Positions 34,274 to 47,000 are shown, counted from the stretch's first letter. The stretch: DNA of 64,000 nucleotides from Tolypocladium sp. Sup5 PDA-1 (GCA_000750105.3 JPHH03000001.1:868001-932000); one strand, 5' to 3'. Notes: generated by a model not told the origin, from the letters alone. Translations and numbers: made by a program.

Positions 34274-35585
34274 ATGATGAAGCTTGCACTGGCCTGCACC
34301 GCGGGCCTGGTGAGCGCGAACGCGGTTGAGCGATATGCTTCTCTTCCCATCACGGCAGGGGGCCTCATGCCCCGATACTTTGTCGACAGGACGACTCCTT
34401 TGATCAAGCGCGACGGGAACTGCGGCGGCGGGCGCCACGACTGTAAGTCGACTTCACTCACTTACACCATCTCAGCGCACGTAGGTGAGGCATCTAACAA
34501 CCACCGCAGGCCTCGACATCAAGCGCGGCGACCAGTGCTGCGACAATGACAGCTACTGCTACGTCAACAAAGTCGGCGACCCGCGGTGCTGCCCCATCGG
34601 CTCCAACTGCGTCGACGACACCATCTGCAAGAGCGACACGTACCAGTGCAAGGGCAACGTCACCGTGAGCGGCACCGTCAAGACCGGCCAGGATGGCTGC
34701 TGCGGGCGGCTATGCCCCCAGACGAGCTACTACCTGTGCCCGGCGGACCTGGGCGGGAAGTGCTGCCCGTTCGGCGCCGAGTGCCAGGCGGGCGGGAACT
34801 GCGTCGCGACCAAGACGGCGTCCATGTCGGCGCTGCTGACGCCCGTCGTCGACGGCTGCACCACGTCGCAGTTCAAGTGCGCGGACGGCACGGGCTGCTG
34901 CGACAACTCGCAGCGCTGTACGCGCGTGAGCGGCACGGCCTTCTGCGCGGCGGGGACTCCGACGAATACCAACGTCGCGGCTGTGGGCGACGACGGCGCG
35001 TCCGACGACAGGCTGTCCGGGGGCGCAAAGGCCGGAATCGGGGTCGGGGCGGCGGTGGCGGGTAGCCTGCTCCTCGGCGCCGTCGCTTGGCTGTGCATCT
35101 CCAAGCGGAGGCAGCGCCGGCGGAGCCTCAAGCACCGCAACAGGCCCGTCGAGATCGGCGGCGACATGGCAGAGACGACCAGGCGGCCCCGGCCGCGGCC
35201 GGGACACGGCCTCACCGAGGACTACTTTGGGCCGAACCCGGTGTCCGGGCCGTACACGGACACGGCGGCCCACTCGACGGCGACGGGCGCCTCGCCGGGT
35301 CCCCAGCGCGCAGTGCCGTCGCAGCCCAACGGCCCGGGCGACATCGCCGCCCCCGTCGAGATGGACTCGTCGACGGCAAAGGGCAGCGTCTGCGAGCACC
35401 GCCTGACGCCCGTCCCGGCGAGCCGCCACACCACGCCGCAGCCCGAGACCATGGACGGCCGCTTCGAGCTGTACGGCTGCGAGGCGACCGAGGCGACGCC
35501 GCCACCGCCGCACCACTCATCGCCGTCGTTGGTCACCACACCCGGGACACCCCGGAGCGAAATAACAAAGAAGTCGGAGTCGTGA
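34274..35585 (+). CDS. Secreted-type Cys-rich single-pass membrane protein
   Basis: Two exons, 34274-34442 and 34510-35585, with a 67-nt intron encode 414 residues. Residues 1-16 (MMKLALACTAGLVSAN) form a signal peptide. The outside part has three Cys-rich modules with CC pairs (GDQCCDNDSYC and RCCPIGSNC; DGCCGRLC and KCCPFGAEC; GTGCCDNSQRC), loosely granulin-like. One membrane segment follows (GIGVGAAVAGSLLLGAVAWLCI), then SKRRQRRRS as the stop-transfer. A 150-residue proline-rich cytoplasmic tail ends the protein. The layout suggests a surface sensor or wall-linked receptor, as seen in many uncharacterised fungal proteins. No kinase or enzyme domain is present, and the ligand and function are unknown. 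Confidence 0.85.
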
Positions 35586-35792
35586 GCTGGAAGGAAAATA
35601 TCGTGCCGTCTATTTATAAAACGCCTAGCCTAGTCGTACACGATGCCGTATAAACCCTGATTGATATGGAAGGAGAAACGCCCTGCAAAAATTACTGTTT
35701 GTCGCAAGCCTTTGACGTCCGCCAGAAAGAGAGACCCGTTCAACGCCAACCGCGAGGCAGACTCAAAGATGAGACATGAAAGAGATGTAAAT

Positions 35793-36754
35793 CTAGCACA
35801 CCACCCCCCCAAACGGCGCGCAGGTCCGCAGGTCTTTAACCAGGTCCTCGACGCTGCTCAGGTGCTGGCTCAGCAGCCCCTGCTTGTCCTCGGTCGTCAG
35901 CGTCACGGTACCACCGCCGTTGCCGCTGCCGGCCCTCTTGCGGCGGCTCGTCTCGGCCGCAAAGGCGCCGGCCAGCTTGCTGGGGCTGCGCTGCAGCATG
36001 GCGGGCACCGAGTCGCGCTGGTTGGCGTGGGGGATCGAGGGCGTCTCGGGCATGAGGTAGCAGTAGAGAAACTCGACGAGCTTGAGCTTGACCTCGCGCG
36101 ACGTGGAGCGCGACTTGAAGAGCGACGTGACGGTGAGCAGGCCGTCGAGGCCCTCGAACGTGCGCGTGTTGGTGGGCGTGTCGAGGAGGGCGACGACGAG
36201 GGTGAGGAGGGTGGCGGACTGGATCGCCGGGCAGTTGAAGGGCTCGAGGAGGTCGAGGAGGAGCTGTGGATTGCGACGTCAGTACAGAGAGGTATCGGGG
36301 ATGGCGGTTATCTGGTCGAATGGGCACGAACATTCATGTTTTGCTCCCGTGAAAACAGCGACTTGCTCGGCGGGTGCAGCAGCAGTGCGCCCTGTATCAG
36401 GTCGAGCGCGCTCAGGATCAGGAGATCGTTCTGCCCATCGCTGCCCTTGGCCATCAAGCGATCGAGCGTGCCAATCAGCCGCAGCGCGACGTTCCACTCG
36501 AAGCCCTCCTGCAGCTTGAAGAACTCGCAGAAGGCCGGGTCCTGGCCCAACTGCGCCAGGTCCTTGCGCGGCGGCGACAGCGGCTGTACGCCTCCGTCTG
36601 TGGATGACTTGCTGCTGCTGCTGCTGCTGCGACGGCAGTGGTCGGAGAGGCAGATCTGCGCCAGCAGGCCCTCTACCTGGCGCAGGCCCTTGCGGATCTT
36701 GGGCCCGTCGTAGGAGGAGAGGTTGTCGAATGCGAGGGAGAGGAGGGCTTCCAT
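35793..36754 (-). CDS. cdc14: Cdc14-type SIN (septation initiation network) protein
   Basis: Two exons (36754-36332, 36263-35793) with a 68-nt intron (GTTCGT donor, TACTGAC branch, CAG acceptor) give 297 residues. It starts MEALLSLAFDNLSSYDGPKI, typical of the family (PF08045). It continues with helical repeats such as EFFKLQEGFEWNVALRLIGT and ends with a Ser/Arg-rich C-terminus. This is the fission-yeast Cdc14 that partners the Sid1 kinase at the spindle pole, not the Cdc14 phosphatase. A run of Ser codons (residues about 43-49) comes from a CTG/CAG triplet repeat. An upstream in-frame ATG (36853) adds a Cys/Arg-rich leader and was rejected. Confidence 0.9.
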
Positions 36755-38601
36755 TTTTTGTAGCCGGATGTTTTGTCCGCGTCTCAAACAGAGACTCTCT
36801 CGAATGTGTCGTGTTTTATCGCGCCCTGCGCAACGGCGCAAAACACACAGCAAACAAAGACAAAACGATGCGAAAAAGGGGGAGGGGACAAAGTCCCGAG
36901 GGTTTGCGGGCAGGGGCCGCGCAAGAGCGCAAATATGTTAATACAGATGGACGAAGAAGAAATGCATTTGGGTATCAATGGGGCGAAAGACGGGCGCGGC
37001 GCAAAGGGGAGAGAGAGAGGGAGAGGAAGATCGGGCGGCGAAGATGTGGATAAGATCATCGATGGGATGAAATGGGGGATTGCAGCTGCATGCGGGTAGT
37101 GGGAGTGTGGGCTTGTGCTGGGGCGACCGTTGACGGGGCAACCGGGACGGTGTAGTGGCACCGGTGCTGAGCCGGCGCCGGAATTGTGGAGGCTCCGGCG
37201 GGTGGCCGATGGGCGCCTGCACGGAAGCTAGCTGTGCGGAAGCTAAACACTTGGAAGCCATCGTCGACTGAGTTTTAGGATTATGGGACTGTGGCTTGTA
37301 ATTACAGGACCATCATTGCACCTTTCAGGTACCAGGTACCTTAGGTAGGGGGTGGCAGCGACGGCCCCTGGCGGTGTCCGTGGCAGATGGCCCGCTGGAG
37401 ACTCCCATTCATCAATACCTAGCCAGGGCGCCTATTGTACGGACTCGTCGGCAGGTCTTCATCGGCTTGTCCCCCGGCCGCGGCACGCACGACTCGGACG
37501 AGACACTGCGCAAAAGAAAACAAGCGAGATACTTGGGCAACGGCCACAAGCGTCCCGCGCCGTTGTGCCCGCCAGAACCTAATGTAAATTCACAACGTGC
37601 GCAAGCACCGCTGCACCAGCCCGTCCAGTAGGTCCAACCGCGACGGTGTGGCTTGGTACGGTGAACTGGCGCGCCCCTTTCCACCACTCAGCCGAGACGA
37701 GCATTTCCCGATCTAGCATTTCCCAACCGCGGGGGAGAGAGATTTGAGTGCCGGCGGTGTAAATAATTAAAACGGGAGATGCCCTTGTAATTCCGTCCCG
37801 CCCCTCTCCCCTCCCTCAACATTCCCTTTGCAGCGCCGTGCAGTATCGCGTTGCAGGACGTGAAGCGGCTCGTTTGTCCAGGTACGTTTGTCGACGCCGG
37901 GGTATTATGACGCAGCTGCGCGCTCGAGGAGCCCACTGTTGGCCCTGGGCTGCCAGCGCGCGACCCCACTCCTCCTCCGTCCAGCCCCATCCCCCAACTC
38001 CTCTCCTCAGCCCAGGCGTGCAGCCCAGCGTGCAGCGATGGTGGCGGATCGCCGGCTTCCACTTGCCAGCGCCCTAGCTGCAGCTCTCCCGCCCGTCTTG
38101 CCCAGTCGGATGCGCAGATGGCGCCCATTGTCGGCGCGCGAGTGGCGGCTCAATGCAACCTAGCCTGACGGGCTGCCATTCGGGCCCCGTCCGTCCTGCG
38201 GCGACCCCTCAACCACATGCCTGCTCATCCGTGCCGGCTTCATATGACACTACGGACTACACTCGTGCGTTCTCTCGATGAGCTGACTCTCTCATGACGC
38301 CCACAGCAGCAGCGCCGTTGAGCCGTCGACAGCGGGCCTGTGCGCCACTTCAGGACCGAGACGGTTGCCCCCCTCGCTGAATCCACCAGCCGAGAAGCGA
38401 GCCAAGGGGACGGATACGGATACTGGACGCCGATAACTAATACGGCTGCCTGGCTCGGATTGTCGCGTCGTCTGACGTTGGCCCTCGCTATTGTTACCCC
38501 TCTGCTCCATTCGCGATCCCTCGGAGCAGCCCATCCCATCCTACCCCACGCAGCCAGCGCCGCCCCACGACCTCGCTTGACTCGCCTCGTCTCTGCCTGG
38601 G
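36755..38601. other. 1.85-kb divergent intergenic, cdc14 and GGPP synthase
   Basis: No gene is supported. A GGTACCAGGTACCTTAGG stretch near 37329 and a C/T-rich leader before 38602 are the notable features. Confidence 0.5.
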
Positions 38602-39939
38602 ATGTCGCCCGCGACCTCGAAACATCTCGCGTCTGACAAGATGCCCGACCTCTCCTCGCCCTCCTCCTCCTCCACCTCGCCCGCCGCCGCCTCCCACATC
38701 ACCGCCGCCTCTCCCGCCGCCGCAGGCTATAACAACCCCCTCCTCGCCTCCCCCAACGCCATCCCGCCCCGGACCTCCAGCACCGGCCTCCACAGCCGCG
38801 CCAGCAGCCAGAGCCAGAACCACAGCTTCACCCAACCCGCGCCGCTGCCCGCCGTCCTCCGCCCCGTCTCCGAGGCCGACTGGCTCAGCCAACGGCGGCA
38901 GACGACCGACTGGCGCTCGCCGACGCTCAGCCGCGGCGTCATGACCATCATGCAGCACCAGGCCCAACCCCCGCAGCCCGGCGCGCCTCCACAGCCGCTC
39001 AACGTCGACCGCTACGCCCGCGACGACCTCAACTTCACGCCCAAGCGCTCCTGGACCGACGACAAGGAAAAGGTCGTCCGCGCGCCCTTTGAGTACGCCA
39101 TCAGCCACCCGGGCAAGGACTTCCGCGCCCAGCTCATCGCCGCCTTCAACGCCTGGCTCGACGTGCCCCCCGCCAGCCTCGAGGTCATCACAAAGGTCGT
39201 CGCCATGCTGCACGAGTCGTCGCTGCTCGTCGACGACGTCCAGGACTCGTCGGAGCTGCGCCGCGGCTTCCCCGTCGCCCACGCCATCTTCGGCGTGCCC
39301 CAGACCATCAACTCGGCAAACTACATCTGCTACGTCGCCCTGCAGGAGCTCCAGCGCCTCGACAACCCGCGCTGCATCTCCATCTTCGCCGAGGAGCTCG
39401 TCAATCTGCACCGCGGCCAGGGCATGGAGCTCTTCTGGCGCGACACCCTCACCTGCCCCACCGAGGAGGACTACCTCGAGATGGTCGGCAACAAGACGGG
39501 CGGCCTCTTCCGCCTCGGCATCAAGCTCATGCAGGCCGAGTCGCCCACCTCCGTCGACTGCGTGCCCCTCGTCAACCTCGTCGGCCTCATCTACCAGATC
39601 CGCGACGACTACATGAACCTCAGCTCCAAGGAGTACACGGACAACAAGGGCATGTGCGAGGACCTGACCGAGGGCAAGTTCTCCTTCCCCGTCATCCACA
39701 GCATCCGCGCCGACCCGGCCAACCTGCAGCTCATCAACATCCTCAAGCAAAAGACATCCGACACCCAGGTCAAGCGCTACGCCATCTCCTACATGGAGGG
39801 CACCGGCAGCTTCGCCTACACCCGCGCCGTGCTGGCCACGCTCATCGAGCGCGCGCGGCGCATGGCCATGGAGCTGGACGAGGGCGTCGGCAAGGCGACG
39901 GGCATCCTCCGCATTGTGGACAAGATGGTGATTGAATAA
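38602..39939 (+). CDS. ggs1: Geranylgeranyl diphosphate synthase
   Basis: This intronless gene of 445 residues has a disordered Ser/Pro-rich N-terminal extension of about 130 residues before the trans-prenyltransferase fold. The first Asp-rich motif is LLVDDVQDSSELRRG (Asp at about 211, 212 and 215). The second is YQIRDDYMN near residue 334, the DDxxN form of fungal and animal type-III GGPP synthases. The enzyme condenses farnesyl and isopentenyl diphosphate, supplying GGPP for protein prenylation, carotenoids and diterpenes. No terpene cyclase or P450 is adjacent, so a housekeeping role is likely. The start could be the second Met (38641, MPDLSS). It converges with the peroxin gene. Confidence 0.94.
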   Translation: MSPATSKHLASDKMPDLSSPSSSSTSPAAASHITAASPAAAGYNNPLLASPNAIPPRTSSTGLHSRASSQSQNHSFTQPAPLPAVLRPVSEADWLSQRRQTTDWRSPTLSRGVMTIMQHQAQPPQPGAPPQPLNVDRYARDDLNFTPKRSWTDDKEKVVRAPFEYAISHPGKDFRAQLIAAFNAWLDVPPASLEVITKVVAMLHESSLLVDDVQDSSELRRGFPVAHAIFGVPQTINSANYICYVALQELQRLDNPRCISIFAEELVNLHRGQGMELFWRDTLTCPTEEDYLEMVGNKTGGLFRLGIKLMQAESPTSVDCVPLVNLVGLIYQIRDDYMNLSSKEYTDNKGMCEDLTEGKFSFPVIHSIRADPANLQLINILKQKTSDTQVKRYAISYMEGTGSFAYTRAVLATLIERARRMAMELDEGVGKATGILRIVDKMVIE

Positions 39940-40259
39940 TATGCGGTGGCCGAGGAGGAATGTGGCGTTGTGTGTGCTGATATAATGCCGCGGACTTGTT
40001 TATGAAAGGGAGGAAAGGGAGAGAATGGAATCTCAACGGATCTGGGGGATGATATTTGCTAGGAGAGCGGACATTCAACCACTGGGCGTCGGGGCGATGG
40101 GATGCCATTTATACCTTATGTGACGGTCGGATTATACCAACTTATCTAGCTAGGCACAGCCAGTTATAGCAAAATGCAAGATTTGAATCAGGGAATCATG
40201 TCATGTCAATTATCCTCCCGTAACGCCAAATGAAGACCCTGCGCAAAAACATCATCTCG
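39940..40259. other. Convergent 3' intergenic, GGPP synthase and peroxin
   Basis: An A/T-richer stretch around 40115-40200 is probably shared 3' UTR. No gene is seen. Confidence 0.5.
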
Positions 40260-41778
40260 TCATGACACAGTCAACGGGGCAGCCTTCCGCTTGACCAACC
40301 TCACCCACCGCCTCCTCCGCCACTCCCCCCTCCGCCCGCTCCCGTCCTCGCCCTCCTCCCAGCTCGGCTGCGGCTTGGCCTTGAGCCTGCTACTGCTGCT
40401 GCTGCCGCCGCCGTTGCCCTTCTCCAGCGGGTCCACGACGCCCGTCCGGTCCTCGCGCTCGTCGTACATGTCGTAGACCCAGCGCTCCCCCTCGGTCTCG
40501 ACCTCGACGCCCGTGATGATGCGCTCCTCAACCCACTCGCGGCTCCATAGGTCGAGCGCCCACTTCTTCTCGCTCCACTCCCAGCCGTTGGGCGCCATGA
40601 CGTCCTCGAAGAAGCGCGAGCCGCGGGGCCGGTCGGCCGTGATGCGCGATTGCGAGAGCGGGTCGTAAGGCGAGGGCGAGAAGAGCCAGGGCTCCCACTC
40701 GCCGGCGGCCGACATGTGCTGCAGCTCGAAGATCTCAACCTCGCGGGCCTCGGGCGCCGAGTCGAGGATCACGTCGTTGGCGATCCAGTGGTCGAGCCAG
40801 GTCTTGGCCTTTTCCTCGCGCGGCTGGACGTGCTGTTGGTGCTTGGCGTGTAGCAGGGCCTTGATGTTGGGGTGCGCCAGGGCGGCGAGCGCCCATCCGC
40901 CGCAGAGGAAGATGAGTCGCCAGGGGATCATGTGCGCGGCAATGGTCATGAAGACGCCGCCAGCGAAGAGGAACAGGAACACGGTCGAGGAGAGCGCCTC
41001 GTTGCTAAAGTTGGTTACGGGCACCAGCAGCTCCACGATCTTGTCGTGCCCGTGGCTAAAGTCCCCCATGCTATTCTGCAGGTACTGCATGTTCTTGAAG
41101 AAGTCCTTGCTCAGCTCCTTGGCCGGACGGACCGTGGCGGCGGGCGCGAGCGGCGGCCCGCTGGGCGAGTACCCGATGTTCTGCTCGCTGGAGAGGGTGC
41201 CCTTGGGGGGCGCCGGGTGGCGGGCGATGAAGGAAGGGACGAGGACGCTGAAGACGAGCAGGACCATGGGCAGGGCGGGCAGCAGGTAGGGGTCGAGGCA
41301 GACAAAGGAATAGACGGCGAGGAAGGAGAGCGTGTGGGTGGGCTGCTGCCAGGAGAAGAGGCCGACGGCGTCGTCCTGGAACTTGAAGACGACGCCGATG
41401 CGGGCGTTGAAGTGGCGGAAGTTGTACGACATGGTGGTGAGGTTGAAGTTGGGGCGCTGCGCGAGGGCGGTCGACTTGTCGTCGGGGGTGATGGGCCCGT
41501 CGGCGGCGTGGGCATTGTCGGTGGGAATGACTTGCTGCAGCAGCCTGCCAGGGTTAGAATCGCGTCGCCAGCGAAGGACACGAGGCTCTTTGCCAGAGCA
41601 CGACTCACCTCTCTACCAGCCGGTCCTGTATGCCCGCCCTCTCGCGGATCGCCGCGAAGCCGCCGCGCAAGCCGCTCTTCTGCGACGGCGTCGACGTGCC
41701 CGACTCGGCGGGCTCGCGCTTGCGCTCCGGAGAGGCGTCTTGCCCGCTGGCGATGATCTCGGCGGTGAAGTCGTCCAT
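40260..41778 (-). CDS. Pex24-family peroxisomal membrane protein with dysferlin domain
   Basis: Two exons (41778-41609, 41544-40260) with a 64-nt intron (GTGAGT donor, TCTAAC branch, CAG acceptor) give 484 residues. After a disordered start, FNARIGVVFKFQDDAVGLFS leads into two hydrophobic hairpins (HTLSFLAVYSFVCLDPYLLP and PMVLLVFSVLVPSFIARHP; STVFLFLFAGGVFMTIAAHM and IPWRLIFLCGGWALAALAHP). The C-terminal half is a dysferlin-type domain (VEIFELQHMSAAGEWEPWLF, WEWSEKKWALD, WVYDMYDER). This is the Pex28-Pex32/Pex24p family (PF06398). These ER and peroxisome membrane proteins control peroxisome size, number and ER contact. Which paralogue it is cannot be decided here. The first ATG (MDDFTAEIIAS) fits better than one 56 codons upstream. 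Confidence 0.9.
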
Positions 41779-44064
41779 GGCGGCGACACGGCTCGTCAGG
41801 ACATGCTTGTGTCGGATGTCGGCGGGGGACGCGGTGGAGGCTGCGTAATGTAGGTGTTGCAGAGGTTGGAGGTTCCGAGGCCGTGGGCATGTGACGCGGA
41901 GACGGAACCGGGCGATGATCTCACTCCGGTGCGGTGCAGCCACCACTGACGAGTGCCGTCAGCGGGGGCGCGGCGCTAGCGGCAGCCAGCCGAGCTTCCA
42001 ATCACCAACTTGCAGTTCTTGGTGCAACAGACGCCAAATACGGATAGTACGTAACTTACGAAGTACGGCAATGTTTAAGCTTCAGTTCGGAGCATTTGAA
42101 GAAGATATGCGTGCTCCCGTAGCCCGTACAATTGCACAATTGCCTGTACTTGTACGACATGGCATTGTCTTCACGCGTCTGGGACCGATCTTGGCATCGG
42201 AGACACAATAAGACCCGAGCCGTAGCACTGGAGATCAGCTGCAGACTGCAGACCGCGCGGTTGGGATGAGCTTGAGACAAATGGTGCAGATGCCGAATAG
42301 GAGATCAGCAGCGAAGGCAGAACTGCGCGGGCTGCCATCTCCGGAATCCGGTGCAGTCTGTCCCTTGCAGGTTTGTAGGACTTTACCTGTCCGCGCATGT
42401 ACGGGGTACTTGTACGGACGTAGGGGAATAGGGGGCGGGCTTCAAGGGGGATAGCGCATGTTGGCGACGTTCCAGGCTCCGCCGAAACACCTGCGTCGAC
42501 GACTGGGTGGCTGATTGGGGCCGGATGACGATGCAAATCTCCTGCTTTGGATCAATGCGGCTGCGTTTTGCCACCAAGCCGACTGGTTGGCCCGAGCTCG
42601 ACATGACGAATCTTGAATGTAAACATAAACAATCGAAGTGTCGGGGTGGCCAATCGTTGACGCATCTTGAACCTGCATGAAGCTGCAACTTGCGGCAAAC
42701 CTGGGACGTCATCCGCCGTCCAACAGGCAAATCCTCGCGACGGGTCAATGCTTCAATTTCCAGCCCTCCCCCTTTCCCGGCGGGCCAGCGGCGAGGGAAG
42801 AGAGAAAACGGGCTCCATGGTCGATGCGCCAGAAAGGGTCCTGGTGGGCTCCGATATTGGCGCGGCGACCGAATCGAGCGAGGACGGGCGCGAGCACAGA
42901 CGCGGGCGGGACGGGACAAGGAGGAAGAGACGAGACGTGAACAGGGTGAGCAGAGCAGATGAGCAGATGAGCAGATGAGCAGACGAAGCTCGGGTTTGCA
43001 AGCATCATCGGTTAGATAATGATGCGATTCCACTTAATGCGCCGTGGGGAGAATTGTCCTTGCTTCTACTTCGTGCTCCGTACTCCGTAGACTTGTTTGA
43101 TACCGATCACGACACCCTCCTGGCGCTGTAACCTTGTTCATCCTTCTTCATGGGTGACGGGCAAAGGGTATTCCAGGAAACAACGCCCCGTGCAGCCACG
43201 AGGTGCAATTTCTCTGTCCGGCTGCCGCGTGCCGCGTGAACAGGCACCTCACGCATGCGAGACTCCTGCAGCGTCGACATTTGATTTATAGGTACAGGTC
43301 GCTTCCAGGTCGATGATGCAAGGTCCAGTGCAGTCAGTCCCGTCCCCCTCTGCCACCAGCTGAGGTGCCCCTAGCCGCCAGGCGTCTAGTGCCCGCCTGC
43401 TACCGCTGCCCCCCACCACTCCAAGCACCAAATCTCCCGTCTCCAGCAGCCACCCCGACCTGCACTTGTAGCAGGTACCTGTGCTAATTGGCCCCTCGGC
43501 GGGGTCCGCCTGCACGCAGCGCCTAGCACCCGCGTACCTGGACCTGTGCAGGTACATCCTCGACGGCCTTGACCGGTAGCCCTGTTCAGTGGTGTCCCTA
43601 CCGCACATGGTGCCTGGCCCTTTCCCTCCGGGCGATGCTCGTAATAGGCGCTGGCCACTCAGGGAGCTCCACTGCTCCTCCGCAACCCTCCAGAGTCCAC
43701 TGTGTTCTGCCCGCTCCAAACCACTGGCTACCATCCACCATCCAACCATCCATCCCTCGTTCTCGAAAAAAACAACCGACGACGAGCATCACCCGCCTCT
43801 CGTTCTCTTCCCTCCTCCCCGCCCGCCCATTCGCGCTCGCGTCCGTCCCCTCGAGGCAGGACGCGCTGACCGCTGGCCTCTTGTCTCGAGCACGGCTGCC
43901 GCTGCCCTCGCCGACGACGATTGCGTCGCCCATGTCCGCGTCCGGAATGAGGTAGCCTCTCGCATGCACTCAGCTCCCTGACCGGACTGAGTCTGCTGCC
44001 CCCGGCGACGAGCAACGCCCGCCAGGCCCGCGGCCGACCGACCGCACAGGCGCACATCGGCTCT
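41779..44064. other. 2.3-kb divergent promoter region, peroxin and Pom1-like kinase
   Basis: No gene is supported. It holds an imperfect GAGCAGAT repeat at 42948-42983, clustered GTAC words at 42122-42158, and CAGGTACCTG/CAGGTAC words near 43470 and 43550. A C/T-rich tract from 43740 is probably the long leader of the kinase gene. Confidence 0.5.
42948..42983. repeat. Octamer microsatellite (GAGCAGAT)n
   Basis: Three full GAGCAGAT copies plus partial GAGCAGA units occur in tandem in a non-coding region. Confidence 0.85.
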
Positions 44065-47000
44065 ATGACGCTGATGCACAAGGCACCTGCTGGGCCTCGA
44101 CCAGCCGACTCGTCTCCAACTCGCCTGTGAGTGCATCCCGTCCTGTTCACCTCCTGAGATCAGAGGCAGCGCCGTGGCCGACAGACCCATGCCCACGTCT
44201 CGCCTGTGAACCTCGACGAAGCTGACTGAGGCTTCTTTGTCCAAAAGCAGGCACACTTCCGGCTCGAATCAATCGTTTCCTCCCTCGTCAAAGAGCATCC
44301 GCCTCGTCTCCAACGCCCCAATGCTCACCGCGTCCTCGTCCAACCACCACTCGCTCGCTTCCATCGACCGAAATGGCGAGAACGGCCAAGTCGCACAGTC
44401 ATCCGGCTCCTACGACTTCCTGCCATCTGTCAGCTTCGACGACCTACACACCAGCATCGAGTCGGCCTCGACCGAGTTCAAGTTGACCCAGTTTCCCTCA
44501 CCGACCGGCGAAGGCAGCATCCTCGAGGCTAAGGGCATGGCAGACAAGAAACTGCCAGATAAGCCCACCATGACGCACGGTATGGGACAGCCACGCGCGG
44601 GCAACGCCCCGGTGGTGAACAGACCTGGGCGCTCGGGGTCGATTCTGCGAAGACCGAGCACCTCTAGCAGACATACTAGTACTTCGTCCATGGTCTCGTC
44701 GTCTTCTGGTACTCTCGATGCCCCCACGGCTCCCGCCGCCATGCGAAACCGCCGCCAGAGCCACTACCCTCCTGTCTCGAATGCGACCATCGTTTCCAAG
44801 CCCCCGCGCAAGTCGACTGGCTCTGGTACCGTCGGAGACGCAGATACTGGGACGCGGGGTACACAGGGACGGCGTCCCAGCTTGTTGAATGAGAAGGGAG
44901 CTGGTGATTCCAGTCGGAGATCCATCGACGGCACGACAGGGACGGTGCCGGATATCACGCGTATCATGGCAAGCTCGAGAGCCACCAAGGCAAAGTCCGT
45001 GCAACCACCCATGCGACCGAGCCAGGCAAACATGCTGGGCCCTGGTTCCAACCTAACCCCGGAGCACAACCGGCTGTCGACGCTGGCTCCGCGCTCGCCA
45101 CATGTCGGTGGGAAGGGGATGACACCATCATCGGGCGGCAAGAGGGCTTCCATGATGCCTGGTGCCCACCACTCCTCGCACGCCACTGGCTTGGGTGCCA
45201 GGACCATCAGTCCCACTGACACGAGACGGATGAAGCGACTGTCCACGATGCCGCACTCGCAAAGCCTCAACCTGGTTGCCAACGTGCCTCCGCCCCCGCC
45301 AGTGTCCATTGACATGCGGGCAGACTCTCGGTCTCCGTCCATGATACCCCGCAAAGCATCTGGCACTCCCTCGTCTGCCCGGACTACTCCTGATTTCACC
45401 AACAGAAAATCATATAGCTCGGGATTGTCGGTTGGCTCGGCGACTAGCTACAACACCGTACGGACGTCCACTGGATCCATGCAGCCTCGCCTCCCTCAGT
45501 CAGCGTCTACGTCTCGACTCCCTGCGCCAAAGCACACGGCCGTGCATAACCCACTCCCCGCTGAGGATGAGGAGGATGTCCCTCCCGTGCCTGCCATCCC
45601 CAAGGCTTACGAGTCCCCGAAGGATTCTCCGGGAGAGGCCTATTTCGTGGACAAGAAGAAGACCAGTCTGAGCGCCGTTGACGCCCTGAGCGTCTACAGC
45701 AATTCGACAGGAAGCATTTTCATGCCGGTTCATCCCGAGCCGATCAAGGCACAGCAAAGAGCCAGTGCCAGGAAAAGCTCAATCATGCCTACGACGAGCA
45801 CTGAGCACGAGAAGAACGGTCCTCAGGCTAAGAAGCAGCTTCAGCCCTTGAGGCTGCCCCCGCTCAACATAGGTCCCCTGACTCTTCCCACCAACACCAA
45901 GGTTGCCGCGCTTCAAGATCATACCAACTCTGGTCGAGACTTGAGCCCGCCGCCATCACGGCAGCTTCCGAAGACGCCAACGACTCCAATGACGGCATCG
46001 AAGAGCTCGTTCTTCTCCAAAAGCAAATACGATGAAACCATCGAGCTACCGTCTCTCCGGAGTACCACCTCTGTGCATCATACTCATCACCTAACCCCGA
46101 CTCCGCCAGATGGGGATTCTTCAGATTCGTCCATTGTTGCCCCGGACCACAAGACGAGCATTTCACCATTCCTTTCGTCGTCTTTGCCCAAGGGAGGCTT
46201 TGAGCACAGCTTTCTGAAGAGGTCAAAGACTGGAGGGGATTATCCCACCCTGACTGGACACGTCTTCGAAGACAGGGGCCATCAGAAGCCTGCTGGGCCT
46301 AGGGAGCCGAGCATCGGCAAGCCGATGCCCAAGTCTCCGCCCCCGGAGCCGGCTCCTGAGGAGCCCCAGACTCCATCAACAAAGAGTTCACTGAGGAGAA
46401 AACTCAGTTTGACGTGGAAGCGGGGCAACTCCAAAGGCAGCATCACTGCCCCTAGCGATTTTGTTGACAAGTCCTCCATGAACCAGCAAGGAAGACAGGA
46501 CAGTATGCCGCCGCCCCGAATCCCCGCATCGGCAACGACCAACAATTTGTTGAGCGCGAAGCAGCCAGTCCCGAGCCCGACGGTGGGCTCCACAGGTGGA
46601 TATCTGGAGTCTAGAAGGCGGAAGAGCTCTGCCGCGAGCTTGACCAACTACGTCTCCCACGACAGAGTCCGGAGCGACACTTGGGGCAATAAGAAAGAGG
46701 CAGCCGATTCGGTCACGTTGCCAGCGACCCGCAACCTAGGAGTCGCAAACAGGATCCTGAAACCAAAGACGTCGATGAATGCTTTGCGCAGTTCGGGATA
46801 CTCGGCCACGGATCTTGACAAGGAGGACTTGGTTGCAGAGGAGGAAATGCGCAAGATGGGCTCTCGCCGGAAGGAGACCGATGTCGCTGCCAGGGCTCTG
46901 GATGCTTTGAGGAAGCGTGCATCGCCCAAGGAGCGCGTTAGCCCTCATGACGCTATCCGTATTGCCATGCTGAATATTTATGAGCGCGGCGAGATTATCG

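Noticed and set aside
29000..36800. Possible secondary-metabolite cluster around the dioxygenase
   Set aside because: No polyketide or peptide synthase, cyclase, P450 or cluster regulator is visible; the neighbours are cdc14 and a membrane protein.
38494..39750. 418-codon minus-strand frame opposite GGPP synthase
   Set aside because: Val/Gly/Asp-rich shadow frame; the real protein with both Asp-rich motifs is on the plus strand.
42948..42983. Possible CRISPR-like direct repeats
   Set aside because: It is a simple octamer microsatellite without spacers, and the genome is fungal.
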